DNA of 64,000 nt from Prorocentrum cordatum (lineage: Eukaryota > Sar > Dinophyceae > Prorocentrales > Prorocentraceae). The stretch is from positions 736,765 through 800,764 of the forward strand of contig CAUYUJ010017815.1 of assembly GCA_963575745.1 (NCBI GenBank), in the 5' to 3' direction. Positions 21,091 to 31,140 of the stretch are shown in pieces (the first letter of the stretch is position 1; each line of letters opens with the position of its first letter). Below the pieces are notes generated by a model that saw nothing but the letters and a program-made list of their open reading frames with translations, had not been told where the DNA came from and made no database searches. The translations under genes were made by a program, and so were the position numbers.

Positions 21091-22095
21091 ATGGAGGGGG
21101 ACGCGGCCGAGGGCGGGGGCGAGCCCGCGGCCGAGCCTCAGCAGCCTCGCCGGCGCCAGCAGCGACGAGGCGGCCGCCGCGGGTGCAGGGGCAACCACGG
21201 CGAGAAGACCTGGAGCAGCAAAGACAAGAACCTGCTGTCGCTGCTGCGCTCCATGCTGAAGCTCCTCCCACAGACGGCGCACACGTACACGATGAGCAGC
21301 GACCACCCAGTGATCATGGCGATCGGCACCGAGCTCGAGGGCTCCAAGCACACGCTGGACGCGCTTGGGAAGAGCGGCAACGCCGAGGACAAGAAGCGCC
21401 TGCATAAGATCGGGTCGCCAGCTCCCTCCCTCGCGCTCGCGACGTTGGAGGGCCTGATGAAGTGCGACGTGGGCGGCCAGATGAAGGGCGCCATCCAGAA
21501 CTACCTCGCCCGAGCGCAGCCCGAGGCCGACGCCGAAGTGGAGATCAGCAAGGACGATCTCCTGGAGGCCATCTCGTTCATCCGTCTCGAGAGCTGCTAC
21601 CAAGGACAAGACCAAGCTGGTCATCGGCGCGCCGATGTGGGAGGGCCGCGTTTTGATAACCCGCGCTCTGGCTTCAGAGGGCCTGTCGACCCACCACAGA
21701 GGCGTGGCGCCAGCGGGATGGCTCGAGGAGGAGGGGAGCCACTGGCTGGAGACGCTCGAGCAGTGATTCGACAAGATGATACCAGCCAGGCCACAGCAGT
21801 GATTCGCAGAGATGAAACCAGCCAGCCCAGTCGCAGTGTATTTTTCGTACGAGGCGAAGGCCTCCCAGCTAGCAGCAGTGCAGTAACTGTTTCTCGAACC
21901 CTCCCTGCTAGCAGCAGCAGAGTGTCTGCCTCTTATATATCCTCCTCCTGTGCCTGCGCCTCCACCTCAGCATCCTGCCGTGCCAGCGCACGCAGAGGAC
22001 GAGGTTTTACACGAGGTGGAGGCCCCCCCCCACCGCCCCCACCCAGCTTCGACACAGTCGCCGAAGATGAAGCAGCAGAGCTTATGTTCAGCTGA
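21091..22095 (+). CDS. unknown 334-residue protein, possible ORF1-like
   Basis: Intact plus-strand frame. A basic, Arg/Gly-rich N-terminus (about residues 20-35) is followed by a region that looks like a folded helical domain (about residues 40-175): KDKNLLSLLRSMLKLLPQTA, HPVIMAIGTELEGSK, KKRLHKIGSPAPSLALATLEGLM, GGQMKGAIQNYLARA and ISKDDLLEAISFIRLESCYQ. The C-terminal half is low complexity, with internal repeats (AVIRQDDTSQ / AVIRRDETSQ; LPASSSAVTVSR / LPASSSRVSAS) and a Pro run. No catalytic family is recognised. ORF1-type proteins of dinoflagellate retroelements often have a helical domain of this style upstream of the polymerase, so an ORF1 identity is possible but unproven. It could also be a host gene fragment. 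Confidence 0.4.
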   Translation: MEGDAAEGGGEPAAEPQQPRRRQQRRGGRRGCRGNHGEKTWSSKDKNLLSLLRSMLKLLPQTAHTYTMSSDHPVIMAIGTELEGSKHTLDALGKSGNAEDKKRLHKIGSPAPSLALATLEGLMKCDVGGQMKGAIQNYLARAQPEADAEVEISKDDLLEAISFIRLESCYQGQDQAGHRRADVGGPRFDNPRSGFRGPVDPPQRRGASGMARGGGEPLAGDARAVIRQDDTSQATAVIRRDETSQPSRSVFFVRGEGLPASSSAVTVSRTLPASSSRVSASYISSSCACASTSASCRASARRGRGFTRGGGPPPPPPPSFDTVAEDEAAELMFS

Positions 22096-22269
22096 CGCTG
22101 TCTAATCCCGATGCTGCTAGGCACGCGCTACGCAGGAAACCCCCCTGCGAGGCACCCTAGACGACTGGCCCGATGCGGGGCAATGCGAGATTCGTGGAGA
22201 CTCTCTGCGACGGACCCCCATGTTGTTTTCATATATGTGTACGCAATTGTTTTGCAGTTGGTCCTGACG

Positions 22270-22426
22270 TCGAGGAAACCATCATCATAGTCATCATTAT
22301 CATCTCGCCATGATCATCTCATCTCATCATCGCCATCATCATCAGGATCACCATCACCATCATCATTATCATCAGTATCAGCATCATCGTCAACAGCAGC
22401 ATCATCATCATCAGCATCAGCATCAG

Positions 22427-22504
<78 letters not shown>

Positions 22505-22760
22505 ATTCATCATCACCAACATCGTCATCATCACCATATCAACATCAATGTTACCATCACCAGCGTCGCCGTCATCATCACCGCCGCCATCATCATCGTC
22601 ATCGTCGACGCCGTCGCCCTCGTCAATTTTTCGCTGCCGCGCACTTCCTCATCTTCCTCACCAACTTCATCGTCATCATCATCGCCAACGTCATCGTTGC
22701 AACCGTCACTGTCATCACCATCAACTTCATCACCATCATCGTCGTCGTCGATATCGTTCC
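22270..22760. repeat. ATC/CAT array
   Basis: About 30 pure ATC units at 22425-22505, flanked by CAT, CAG and CGT variants. It is in the opposite orientation to the GAT arrays at 1.7, 2.7 and 55.5 kb. Confidence 0.95.
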
Positions 22761-23044
22761 TTCCGTCAGCACCTGGCTGGCAATGGCATCTGAAGGGCAG
22801 GGGGGCAGGAAGGGTAAAAGCGGTAAAAACCAAGAGTTACCGACGAATATCGGTATGAAGTAAGCTGTTCCGCCATCGGGGACGTCTGCCCTGGGCGGCT
22901 CGAAAGCTCATATCCCCACGCGCCAGCGTAAGAGTACCAGCTTCCCGGCCGCCCTGGGACATCGGTTCAGGGAAGGGCTGTTTTGTAAACGCCCAATATT
23001 ATTTATTGCTTAACAAACGCCAACTACAGGGGAAACCACAACGT

Positions 23045-23195
23045 ACAGATACCGCTATATACCCAGGACCTCTCCAGGGGTGCGTTCTGACCAGAATCCC
23101 AGGGCGAACCCAACGGTGGCGACGGGGGCCTCCCAGGCTGCTCAGAAAGCGGAAGACGAGAGAAGGGTAGCGGTACGGGCGCCTCTTCCTCCTCT
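23045..23195 (+). repeat. dispersed repeat copy A
   Basis: Shares ACCTCTCC.GGGGTGCGTTCTGACCA, then a diverged middle, then GAGAGAAGGGTAGCGGTAC with 54755-54880. Copy B reads GAGGGAAGGGTAGCGGTACC. Both lie on plus at similar spacing. Confidence 0.7.
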
Positions 23196-23392
23196 GCATG
23201 CTGGGGGTGGAGGGGGGGGCTTGTGTAGACAAGCGCCTTCCACTACTCGCAAAGTAACTACTCGCAAATGGCCTGGATCCGCCGCGGAAGATCTACGATC
23301 AATTACATCAAAGCAGGCATATGTTCTTTGGAAATCTGCGAATCGGCGCTTTGCGAGTCGCGGGTGATGGTGTCTTCGGCTGACAAAGTTAC

Positions 23393-23571
23393 AAAGCCAG
23401 GGTTCGCTAGGGACTGACTGTTGTCCTGTCAAAACAAGCAAAACCTGCCCGAAACCCTCCAAAAACCCTCCCGGAAGGGTCCCGGGAGGGTTGTCACAAG
23501 GATTCGGAGCAGTTTTGGAAGGGTTGTCGTCGTTCTCGGGGGAAGCCAGTCCCTAGCGAACCATGGGCTTT
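23393..23571. mobile_element. foldback (MITE-like) element, ~180 bp
   Basis: Terminal inverted repeats: 23401-23416 GGTTCGCTAGGGACTG pairs perfectly with 23547-23562. Outside them AAAGCC (23393) pairs with GGCTTT (23566). At the centre is a second palindrome, 23464-23474 with 23482-23492 (AACCCTCCCGG). No coding capacity, so a non-autonomous DNA element or hairpin is inferred. Confidence 0.55.
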
Positions 23572-23923
23572 CTAATGGCAGAGGGCGGCAGCGGCGGAGC
23601 CACCAGCAAGCCGCCCGCCCGCTTCCTCGCGCCGCCGCCGCTCGGCGCCGCCGCGCCCGCGCCGCGCGCCGCCGCCGCGGGCTCCGGGGCGGCTCCGGGC
23701 TGGTCGGGACCGGCGGCGCAGGCCTGCCCCGAAGCCGCCGGGGGAGGGCTCTCGCGCATGGTTCCCCCTGGGGCCATAGGCGACCCGGGGAGAGGAGGAG
23801 GAGGAGGTACATGAGTGAGTGAGTCGGTATGAGGCATGAGATGAGGGCAGTATCAGTATTGGAGGAGGGGGAGAGGGGAGGAGGAGATGGAGGCGGATGG
23901 GGTAGGAGGAAATGGAAGAGGGG

Positions 23924-24049
23924 AATAGTAGTAGTAGTAGTCGTAGTAGTAGTCGGCGTCGTAGTAGTAGTAGTAGTAGTAGTAGTAGTCGTCGTAGTCG
24001 TAGTCGTAGTCGTAGTCGTAGCCGTAGTAGTAGTCGTAGTAGTAGTCGT

Positions 24050-24107
<58 letters not shown>

Positions 24108-24271
24108 TAGTAGTAGTAGTAGTAGTATGAAGTAGTAGTAGTATGAAGTAGTAGTAGAAGTAGTAGTAGTANNNNNNNNNNNNNNNNNNNNNNNNNNNNN
24201 NNNNNNNNNNNNNNNNNNNNNNNNNNNNNNNNNNNNNNNNNNNNNNNNNNNNNNNNNNNNNNNNNNNNNNN

Positions 24272-24304
<33 letters not shown>

Positions 24305-24305
24305 C

Positions 24306-24396
<91 letters not shown>
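23924..24396. repeat. AGT array interrupted by assembly gap
   Basis: Long AGT/TCG-variant repeat on both sides of the N run. The true length is unknown because the gap falls inside the array. Confidence 0.95.
24172..24271. other. assembly gap, 100 N
   Basis: Exactly 100 N, the conventional placeholder for a gap of unknown size. Translations across it are meaningless. Confidence 0.99.
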
Positions 24397-24472
24397 CAGC
24401 TCTCTCGTGCGCCTCATTGATGGTGGCCTTAATCACCAGCTCTGTGCTGGGGCTTCGCAGGCGACACCACGA

Positions 24473-24565
24473 AGAGAGGAGGAGGAGGAGGAAGAGGAGG
24501 ATGAGGATGAGGATGAGGATGAGGATAAGGAGGAGGAGGAGGAGGAGGAGGAGGAGGAGGAGGAG
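24473..24565. repeat. GGA/GAT array
   Basis: GGA units with a short GATGAG stretch in the middle. Related runs are at 24698-24735 and 25169-25210. Confidence 0.95.
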
Positions 24566-24875
24566 AGCGCACTCCGTTCCCGCAGTCTGTCTCGCCGCCC
24601 CTGCTGCAGCGGCGCCTTGCTGAACTCCCGCTCAGACAGGCTCCCCGTGTAGTAGCCGTCGACCAGAGACAGAGGCAGCAGCGATCGAACGGAAAGGAGG
24701 AGGAGGAAGAAGAGGAGGAAGAGGAGGAGCAGGACGAACGCCTTCCCCCCTTCCCTCCCCGCTCCCTCCCGGCGGGCGGCGGCGAGGCGGGCGGCGGGAC
24801 GGGCGACGACGACTCTTACGACCTCCCTCCCCCTCCTGGTGGTGGTGGCTGTGGTGCCGGTTGCTACGGTCCGAA

Positions 24876-24994
24876 CGAATAGGGGGCCACATGCGAACCC
24901 GACCCCTACCCCCCACGACTGCTGAGTGAACCCCACCCTCCCCCTCAGAAATCGTGGGGAGTAAGGATAGGGTTCGCATGTGGCCCCCTAACGA
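24876..24994. repeat. imperfect inverted repeat (hairpin)
   Basis: 24881-24900 (AGGGGGCCACATGCGAACCC) pairs perfectly with 24970-24989. Outer ATTCG/CGAAT-type and inner CCCCACGA/TCGTGGGG sequence extends the arms to about 42 bases with few mismatches, around a spacer of about 32 bases. Confidence 0.75.
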
Positions 24995-25210
24995 ATTCAC
25001 CTGGTGCCTGGTCCTGTTCGCCGGCCCTCTCCGACGCCTCGTGGCGTCCCCTTTCTGCTTAGCGCACGGGCCTTTCTGGCCTGGAGGCGTAACTGGGCTT
25101 CGCTGGCGTTCCTCGCCAGCTTTTCGAGCAGCCAGGGCAAAGGCACCCTGCTGCTTTGCATTCTTCAGGAGGAGGAGGAGGAGGAGGAGGAGGAGGAGGA
25201 GGAGGAGGAA

Positions 25211-26045
25211 CGGGTGGGGTAATCCGTAGCGGGCCTCCCCGCCGGCTGACCAGGCAAGGGCCAGGGCAGCCGTGGCGCAGAAGCCGCTGCGGCCGAGCCC
25301 ACCTGGGCCCAGCCGCCGTCTGTCTCCACATCGCCTCTTTGTACGCTTGCAGCCGCGGCCAAAAAGCTGCGAACGATTCCCTTCACTCGCGCCTGCCCTT
25401 GCAAACGCATCCCGCACCGCCAATATTCTTACCATCTACTGATCGCCGCAGTCTCGACGCCGGTCGCAAGCCGCATCTCGCCAACAAGGGGGGTGGGTTG
25501 TGGTCGAGAATCTGAATCTGGTGGCGGGGGGATGGCAGCACAGCGGGCCGTCTTGTCACTGGCCAGGGCGGCCGCGGCCAACGACCAACGCGACGCTGCC
25601 AGCTGCTTTCTTTGGCCAGGGTCCGCGGCCAGCAGTAAGGTCCTCCTGCCTCAGTCCAGTGCACAGTTACATGTCGCACTTAATCTGTATCGCCTATTTT
25701 CCCACATCTCTGCCCTACCCAAGCCGCTGTCAGAATGCAACTCTGCCCACTTCAGCTGCTCGTCGCTACAGTGGGGGTGGGGGTGGGACTGCGTGTGATC
25801 GGGATGGTGGTGGAGGTAACGCCGACTGTGGCCGACGCCACAGGGAGGCACAAACCCCCCCATGCCCGGTGGAAACCCCTGAGCGACCCGCACCCCCACT
25901 CTTTGAAACCCTTCGCCCACCTGGTGAGTGAGGGTCCCGTTGGTGGGGACGGGAGTCGTCTCATGGAGGCGTCCTATGTAAAGGTTGGGGAGAAGCCCTT
26001 GCGCCTGCCCACCAGGCGCGTGATGGCCACGGAACCAAGCAATCG
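25211..26045. other. stretch without a supported gene
   Basis: GC-rich sequence with overlapping ORFs but no recognisable motif. 25880-26030 resembles 7640-7760 (see there). Confidence 0.5.
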
Positions 26046-26050
26046 GCACC

Positions 26051-26360
26051 CAACCTGGCCCCGCGGAATAATTTCCGACCTCCACAACCTGCCTGTTGGT
26101 CACTCACTTCCAGCCGTCGCACTGTCAGCCGCCTGCAGGCCTACTCAACTTCAACTGTCACACTGTCAGCCCTGCATCCCCCTCCCTCTTCTGATGATGT
26201 TGAGCGTCTGCCGGTGACTTCCTTCTTTTTACCGACAGATAGCTCAATTTGATCCCCCCCAGGGACGACCCATCCTGCGGGGTGGATGGCTGCGTCGGGT
26301 TGACACTCTAGCCAACATGTCTAAGCTCTAAAGAGGAGAATGAGGAGGAGGAGGGGGAGG
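26051..26360 (+). repeat. duplicated block, copy 1
   Basis: About 310 bases matching 27288-27597 with a constant offset of 1237 and no difference seen by eye. It ends where a GGA array begins. Confidence 0.92.
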
Positions 26361-27287
26361 AGGAGGAGGAGGAGGAGGAGGAGGAGGGGGAGGAGGGGGG
26401 AGGAGGAGGAGGAGGAGGAGGAGGAGGAGGAAGAGGAGGAGGATGGATAGCGCGTCCGTCTTCAAAGGAAGCCTGCGGTGCCGTCTGCAGGCAGACGGCC
26501 TCGCGGGCCTCCAGAAGGTTCGTGGTCAGCAGAATCGCCGCCGCCCATTCGCGACAGAGCCAGGCGCTCAGGCGACGAGGGGACCCCGAAGCAGCCCCGA
26601 CAGGCATCGGTCCCGGCCTGGACTACCCCAAGGGCAGTCCAGGCGGACCGAAGCCACCCCCGCGGGGACGGACGGGCAAAACCAAAGGCCTCCTGAGGCC
26701 GCCCTCAGAGGGGGGAGCAGGTTCGCACAGCACGTGCGAGCCCCTCCCCCAAAACGCCCAACCCCAAATCACCGCCGGGAGGGGCGCCAGAAGAAGACAC
26801 TTCGAGCCGCGCCCAGCACAGGGAACCAGGCAGCCCGACGCGCGCCCCCACATAACCTGAGGCCATACCTCCTTGGGCGGGGCCTGCTCGCCGCAAGGCT
26901 CTCTGCGCGCCACGCTCACGGCCTGCTCACCCCGCGCCGTCGCGGCGAGGCCCGCCGAGAGGCCGACGGCCTCTCGGACAGCGGCCTCGAAGCCCTCGCC
27001 AGCAGGTCCCGAAGGGACTCGCGGGCCCTGCTCTCCACGACCGTCGGCTGGGCAGCGAGGAGGAGAAGCTCTACGGAGGAGAATGAGGAGGAGGAGGAGG
27101 AGGAGGAGGAGGAGGAGGAGGAGAGGAGGAGGAGGAGGGAGGAGGGAGGAGGAGGAGGAAGGAGGAGGAGGAGGAGGAGGAGGTGGGGAGGAGGAGGAGG
27201 GGGGGAGGAGGAGGAGGAGGAGGAGGAGGAGGAGGAGGAGGAGGAAAAGGAGGAGGAGGAGGAGGAGGAGGAGATGGGCACCCAACC
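26361..27287. repeat. GGA arrays and spacer between the duplicate blocks
   Basis: GGA arrays at 26334-26443 and 27078-27278 flank about 640 bases of unassigned GC-rich sequence (26444-27077). Confidence 0.75.
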
Positions 27288-27597
27288 CAACCTGGCCCCG
27301 CGGAATAATTTCCGACCTCCACAACCTGCCTGTTGGTCACTCACTTCCAGCCGTCGCACTGTCAGCCGCCTGCAGGCCTACTCAACTTCAACTGTCACAC
27401 TGTCAGCCCTGCATCCCCCTCCCTCTTCTGATGATGTTGAGCGTCTGCCGGTGACTTCCTTCTTTTTACCGACAGATAGCTCAATTTGATCCCCCCCAGG
27501 GACGACCCATCCTGCGGGGTGGATGGCTGCGTCGGGTTGACACTCTAGCCAACATGTCTAAGCTCTAAAGAGGAGAATGAGGAGGAGGAGGGGGAGG
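27288..27597 (+). repeat. duplicated block, copy 2
   Basis: Same sequence as 26051-26360. Its start follows GGGCACCCAACCCAACC, where copy 1 has one CCAAC fewer. It also runs into a GGA array (27575-27762). Confidence 0.92.
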
Positions 27598-28119
27598 AGG
27601 AGAGGAGGAGGAGGAGGAGGAGGAGGAGGAGGAGGAGGAGGGGGAGGAGGAGGAGGAGGAGGAGGAGGAGGCGGAGGAGAAGTCCAAGGTCAGCACCCAA
27701 AGTAGGAGAATGAGGAGGAGGAGGAGGAGGAGAAGGAGGAGGAGGAGGAGGAGGGCTTACAACTCCCCCCCCCCGTGGTCCCGAGGGCGGGGCGACAGCC
27801 CAGGCGACCAGGGCTCCGCAGCGCCGAGCCTGCGAGGGCGGCCCTCCCAGTCGCGCAGGCAGCACCAGTGGCGAGCGCGGGGGGGGGAAGGATATTTCCC
27901 TACAGTTTTAGATGGGTTGCCTGTTACCAACCATATCCTAAGATGTTGTTTTTCAGATCCCCCCATCCCCTAACGTCGAGGTTATTGCCAGTCCCCATTT
28001 CCTGCGATGGGATTATTGTTTCCCGTATCCTAAGATGGGGTTCTTGTTGTTACTTATACGGCTCCAGGGGGGAACAACACCTTCCTTCTCCTCACTGCCT
28101 CCTCTTCCTCCCCCTCCTC

Positions 28120-28370
28120 CTCACTCATCCTCATCCTCACACTCAGACTCACTCACACTCAGACCCACTCATATTCTGACTCACTCACACTTAGACCCAT
28201 TCACAGTCAGATCCACGCACACTCAGACTCAGTCATACTGGGATCAGTAAATACACTCAGACTCACCCACGCTCAGACCCACTCATCTTGAGACTCACTC
28301 ACTCTCGGACTCAATCACACTCAGGCAAACTCACACTCATACACATCTCATACTCAAGCTCAGACCCATT
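28120..28370 (+). repeat. degenerate ACTCAC/CAGACTC repeat, left
   Basis: Short-period repeat of CACTCAGACTCACTCACA type, about 10-20 base unit. The same kind of repeat occurs at 29213-29740, on the other side of the 155-bp array. Confidence 0.8.
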
Positions 28371-28380
28371 CATACTTATT

Positions 28381-29190
28381 GGTGGTCCAATGCCCATCGC
28401 GACTTTGCTGGCGTAGCGCTTGGACGCCCTAAGGAGGGGGCGCCGGGGGTGGGGACACTCCAGGATTCGCGCCCCGATTGTGGGAATGCCTCAGGCGGTT
28501 TGCCAACTTGCATGTCCAGCACCACCTGCTTTCGCGGCTGATTCTAAGCATGTATCAGGCGAGACGCTGGTCTCAGCAGTCCTGAGGGGGGCGCCGCGGG
28601 TAGTGGCACTCCTCGACTGGCGCCCAGATTCTGGGGACGTCTGAAGCGGTTTGCCTGTTTGTGTGCCCAACATCCTCAGTTTCCAATGCAACTTGTGAAC
28701 ATGTTTCAAGCGGTTTGCCTGTTTCCGCCCCCCTGCTCCTTTGGTGGTCAAATGTCCACTGCGACATAGCAGGCGTAACATTTGGGCACCCCAAATCGGA
28801 GCGGCCAGGGGTGGGGAACTCCAGGGTTCGCGTCCAGATTGTGGGGGGGCCTCAGGCGGTTTGCCTGTTTCTTGCCCCACATGTATGTTTGTTGTGGTCC
28901 ACCGCGCACCGCTATATAGCAGGCGTGGTACTTGGGCAACCCAAGGGGGAGCCGCCAGAGGTGGGGAACTCTCCAGAATTCGCGTCCACTTTGTGGGAAT
29001 GTTTCAAGCGGTTTGCCTGCTTCTGCCTCCCCCCCAAAAATCTCTTTAGGTGGTCCAGTGCTCACCGCGAAATTAACATGCGCAGCATTGGGGCTCCCGA
29101 CGGTGGAGTCGCCAGGGGGCAAGACTTCAAGATTCGCGCTCAGGAGGGGATGTCCCGGGCGGTTTGCTTATCTCTGCCCCTCTTCACATT
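28381..29190 (+). repeat. ~155-bp diverged tandem repeats, about 5 copies
   Basis: Units begin GGTGGTCCA near 28381, 28743, 28891 and 29049, with a degenerate copy near 28540 and a partial one near 28660. Each contains GGGGTGG..ACTCCAG.ATTCGCG, then TTGTGGGAATG and GCGGTTTGCCTGTTTCTGCC. Divergence of roughly 15-25 percent by eye suggests an old array. Confidence 0.85.
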
Positions 29191-29212
29191 TTTGTGGGCG
29201 TGCATGCTCCTC

Positions 29213-29740
29213 ACTCACTCACTCACTCACTCACTCATCTCTTTCACTCAAGTGTTCCCCATTCGGACGCACTCATACGCACTCGGATTTACTCATCAAC
29301 ACTTGTTCGTCGCTCAGATCCACTCATCGTTTTCAAACTCGCTCGAGTTCAACTTCAATCATATTCAGACTCACACATGCTTTCTCGCTCATAGTCAGAT
29401 TAGCCCGACGTCACACTCACCCACACCCAGACCAACTCATACTCGGCCTCACTCGCGCTCAGACTCACCAGCCCTCAAACCTACCCATATTCAGACAACC
29501 TCACACCCAGGCTAACGCATACTCATGCTTGTGTTCACCATACCCAAACCCAAACTCACCCACACTCAAACTCCGTCGCACTCAGACCCGCTCGCACCTT
29601 CACCCGCCCGCACTCAGATTCGCTCATACCCAGACCCATTCGTAGTCACATTTACTATATCCAGACACGCCCACGCTTAGGCTCGATCGTACCCGGGCCC
29701 GCTCACACTCCCACTCGCTCACACTCAGGAAATGGGGGGG
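29213..29740 (+). repeat. degenerate ACTCAC/CAGACTC repeat, right
   Basis: Begins with seven ACTC units, then becomes a degenerate CACTCAGACTCGCTCACA-type repeat. Counterpart of 28120-28370. Confidence 0.8.
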
Positions 29741-29883
29741 CCGAGCGATCCTTCACTGTCCCTGGGTGCGTGGCTGAGGTGAGATTGTGCGTTGCGGAAT
29801 GCTGCTATTGTTGTTTAAACTTTCCCTACTGAAGAATAGTGTGCGTTGATCCCCCCTCCGGTAACTTATGTGTTTTGTCAAAT

Positions 29884-30560
29884 GAAGTGCCCCTCCCCGG
29901 GGCTCGCACCCTGTTTTCAACCGAAAAAATGTTCCTCCTCAAACTGTGCCTTTGGCCCCCGGTTTACTACAACAGCGGTTCCCGCCTGATACTTCCTCGC
30001 AATTTACAAAGGAATCGCGCTCTTGCTAAGGAGTTCCTTGCCATTTATCCAAGAATCGCGCTCGCATCAGTGACTCCGTCGCAAGTGATTCAGGCGCCAC
30101 GCCCTCGCCATTCAGGAATCGCTCTCTCGCGTGGGACTTCCTCATCGTTAACTTAGGAATCGCGTTCTCGCCAGAGTCTTCCTGGCGAATTGTGCAGGAC
30201 TCACGCGTTCGCGTAACATACGTGCTTTTTCAATCGAAAAGGCCCCTCCCAGGGCTCGCTGTGTTTCTACCCGGGAGAATTTTCCTGCTGACGCTGTGCC
30301 CCTGGCCCCCGGTTTACAACAACAGCGGCTCCCGCCAGATATTTCCCAACAAATCATTCCCAGATCGCGCTCTCGCGCGGGACATCCGTGCAGTTTATTC
30401 AGACGCCACGCCCCCGACACTCAGGAATCACGCTTTCGATGTATTTTTTTTTTTCAAAAATTGTAAGGGAATCGCGCTGTCGCTCGAGACTTCCTCGCGA
30501 GTCATGGAAGACGCACGCTTTGGCGACCCGCCTGCTCGATCTGGCCGTCTAGGCCCGCCG
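29884..30560 (+). repeat. GGAATCGCGCTCTCGC family and 353-bp duplication
   Basis: 29884-30025 and 30238-30375 are diverged direct copies (offset about 353) sharing GCCCCTCCC, TGGCCCCCGGTTTAC and ACAACAGCGG. Between and after them runs a degenerate 40-50 base motif, AGGAATCGCGCTCTCGC..GGACTTCCTCGC. Confidence 0.75.
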
Positions 30561-30892
30561 TCCCGATCCGCCCGTTAGGGTCTACCCGCCCGATCTGCCC
30601 GTCCGGTCCTGCCACGTGTTTTCTGTTCCTAGCCCCCTCTCCTGCTATTTTCAATCGTGTTCCATATTCCTCCCTCCCCGTTGTCCCGTCCTTCCATCCG
30701 CCCCCTCTTTCCCAGCCTCAGGGGCTGCGCGAAAGACACGCGTTGCAGGTAAGACAGATACACCAGGAGTTCGATCGGAAACGAAGAAGGCGGGTATCGA
30801 GGGTCTGGGATATACGTGAATGGCATACGAGCAAGAAGAACGAACAATATCAAAACAATTGTTGTTGTTGCTGTTTTTTGTCGTCGCCAAAC

Positions 30893-31133
30893 CCGCGAGC
30901 CCACCCGCGACCCATCCGCGACCCACCCGCGATCCACCCGCGACCCACCTTCGACCCACACGCGAGCCACCCCGCGACCCACCCGCAACCCACCCGCGAC
31001 CCACCCCGCGACCCGGCCGCGACCCACCCGCGACACACCCGCGACCCGCCCGCGACCCGGCCCGCGACCCACCCGCGACCCACCGGCGACCCACTCGCGA
31101 CCCAACCGCGACCCATCCCGCGACCCACCCACA
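30893..31133 (+). repeat. 10-11-bp CGCGACCCACC array
   Basis: More than 20 copies of CGCGACCCACC with small variants. All frames are open, so ORFs rich in Pro/Thr/Arg or Gly/Val/Arg are artefacts. Confidence 0.95.
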
Positions 31134-31140
31134 TCGCTTT

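Noticed and set aside
22255-22275. GTCCTGACGTCGAGGAAACC resembling 2A-coding DNA
   Set aside because: The frames give LVLTSRKP and similar. No NPGP follows.
28120-29190. CRISPR-like regular repeats
   Set aside because: Units are diverged, continuous and of satellite type. There are no uniform short repeats separated by unique spacers, and the genome is eukaryotic.
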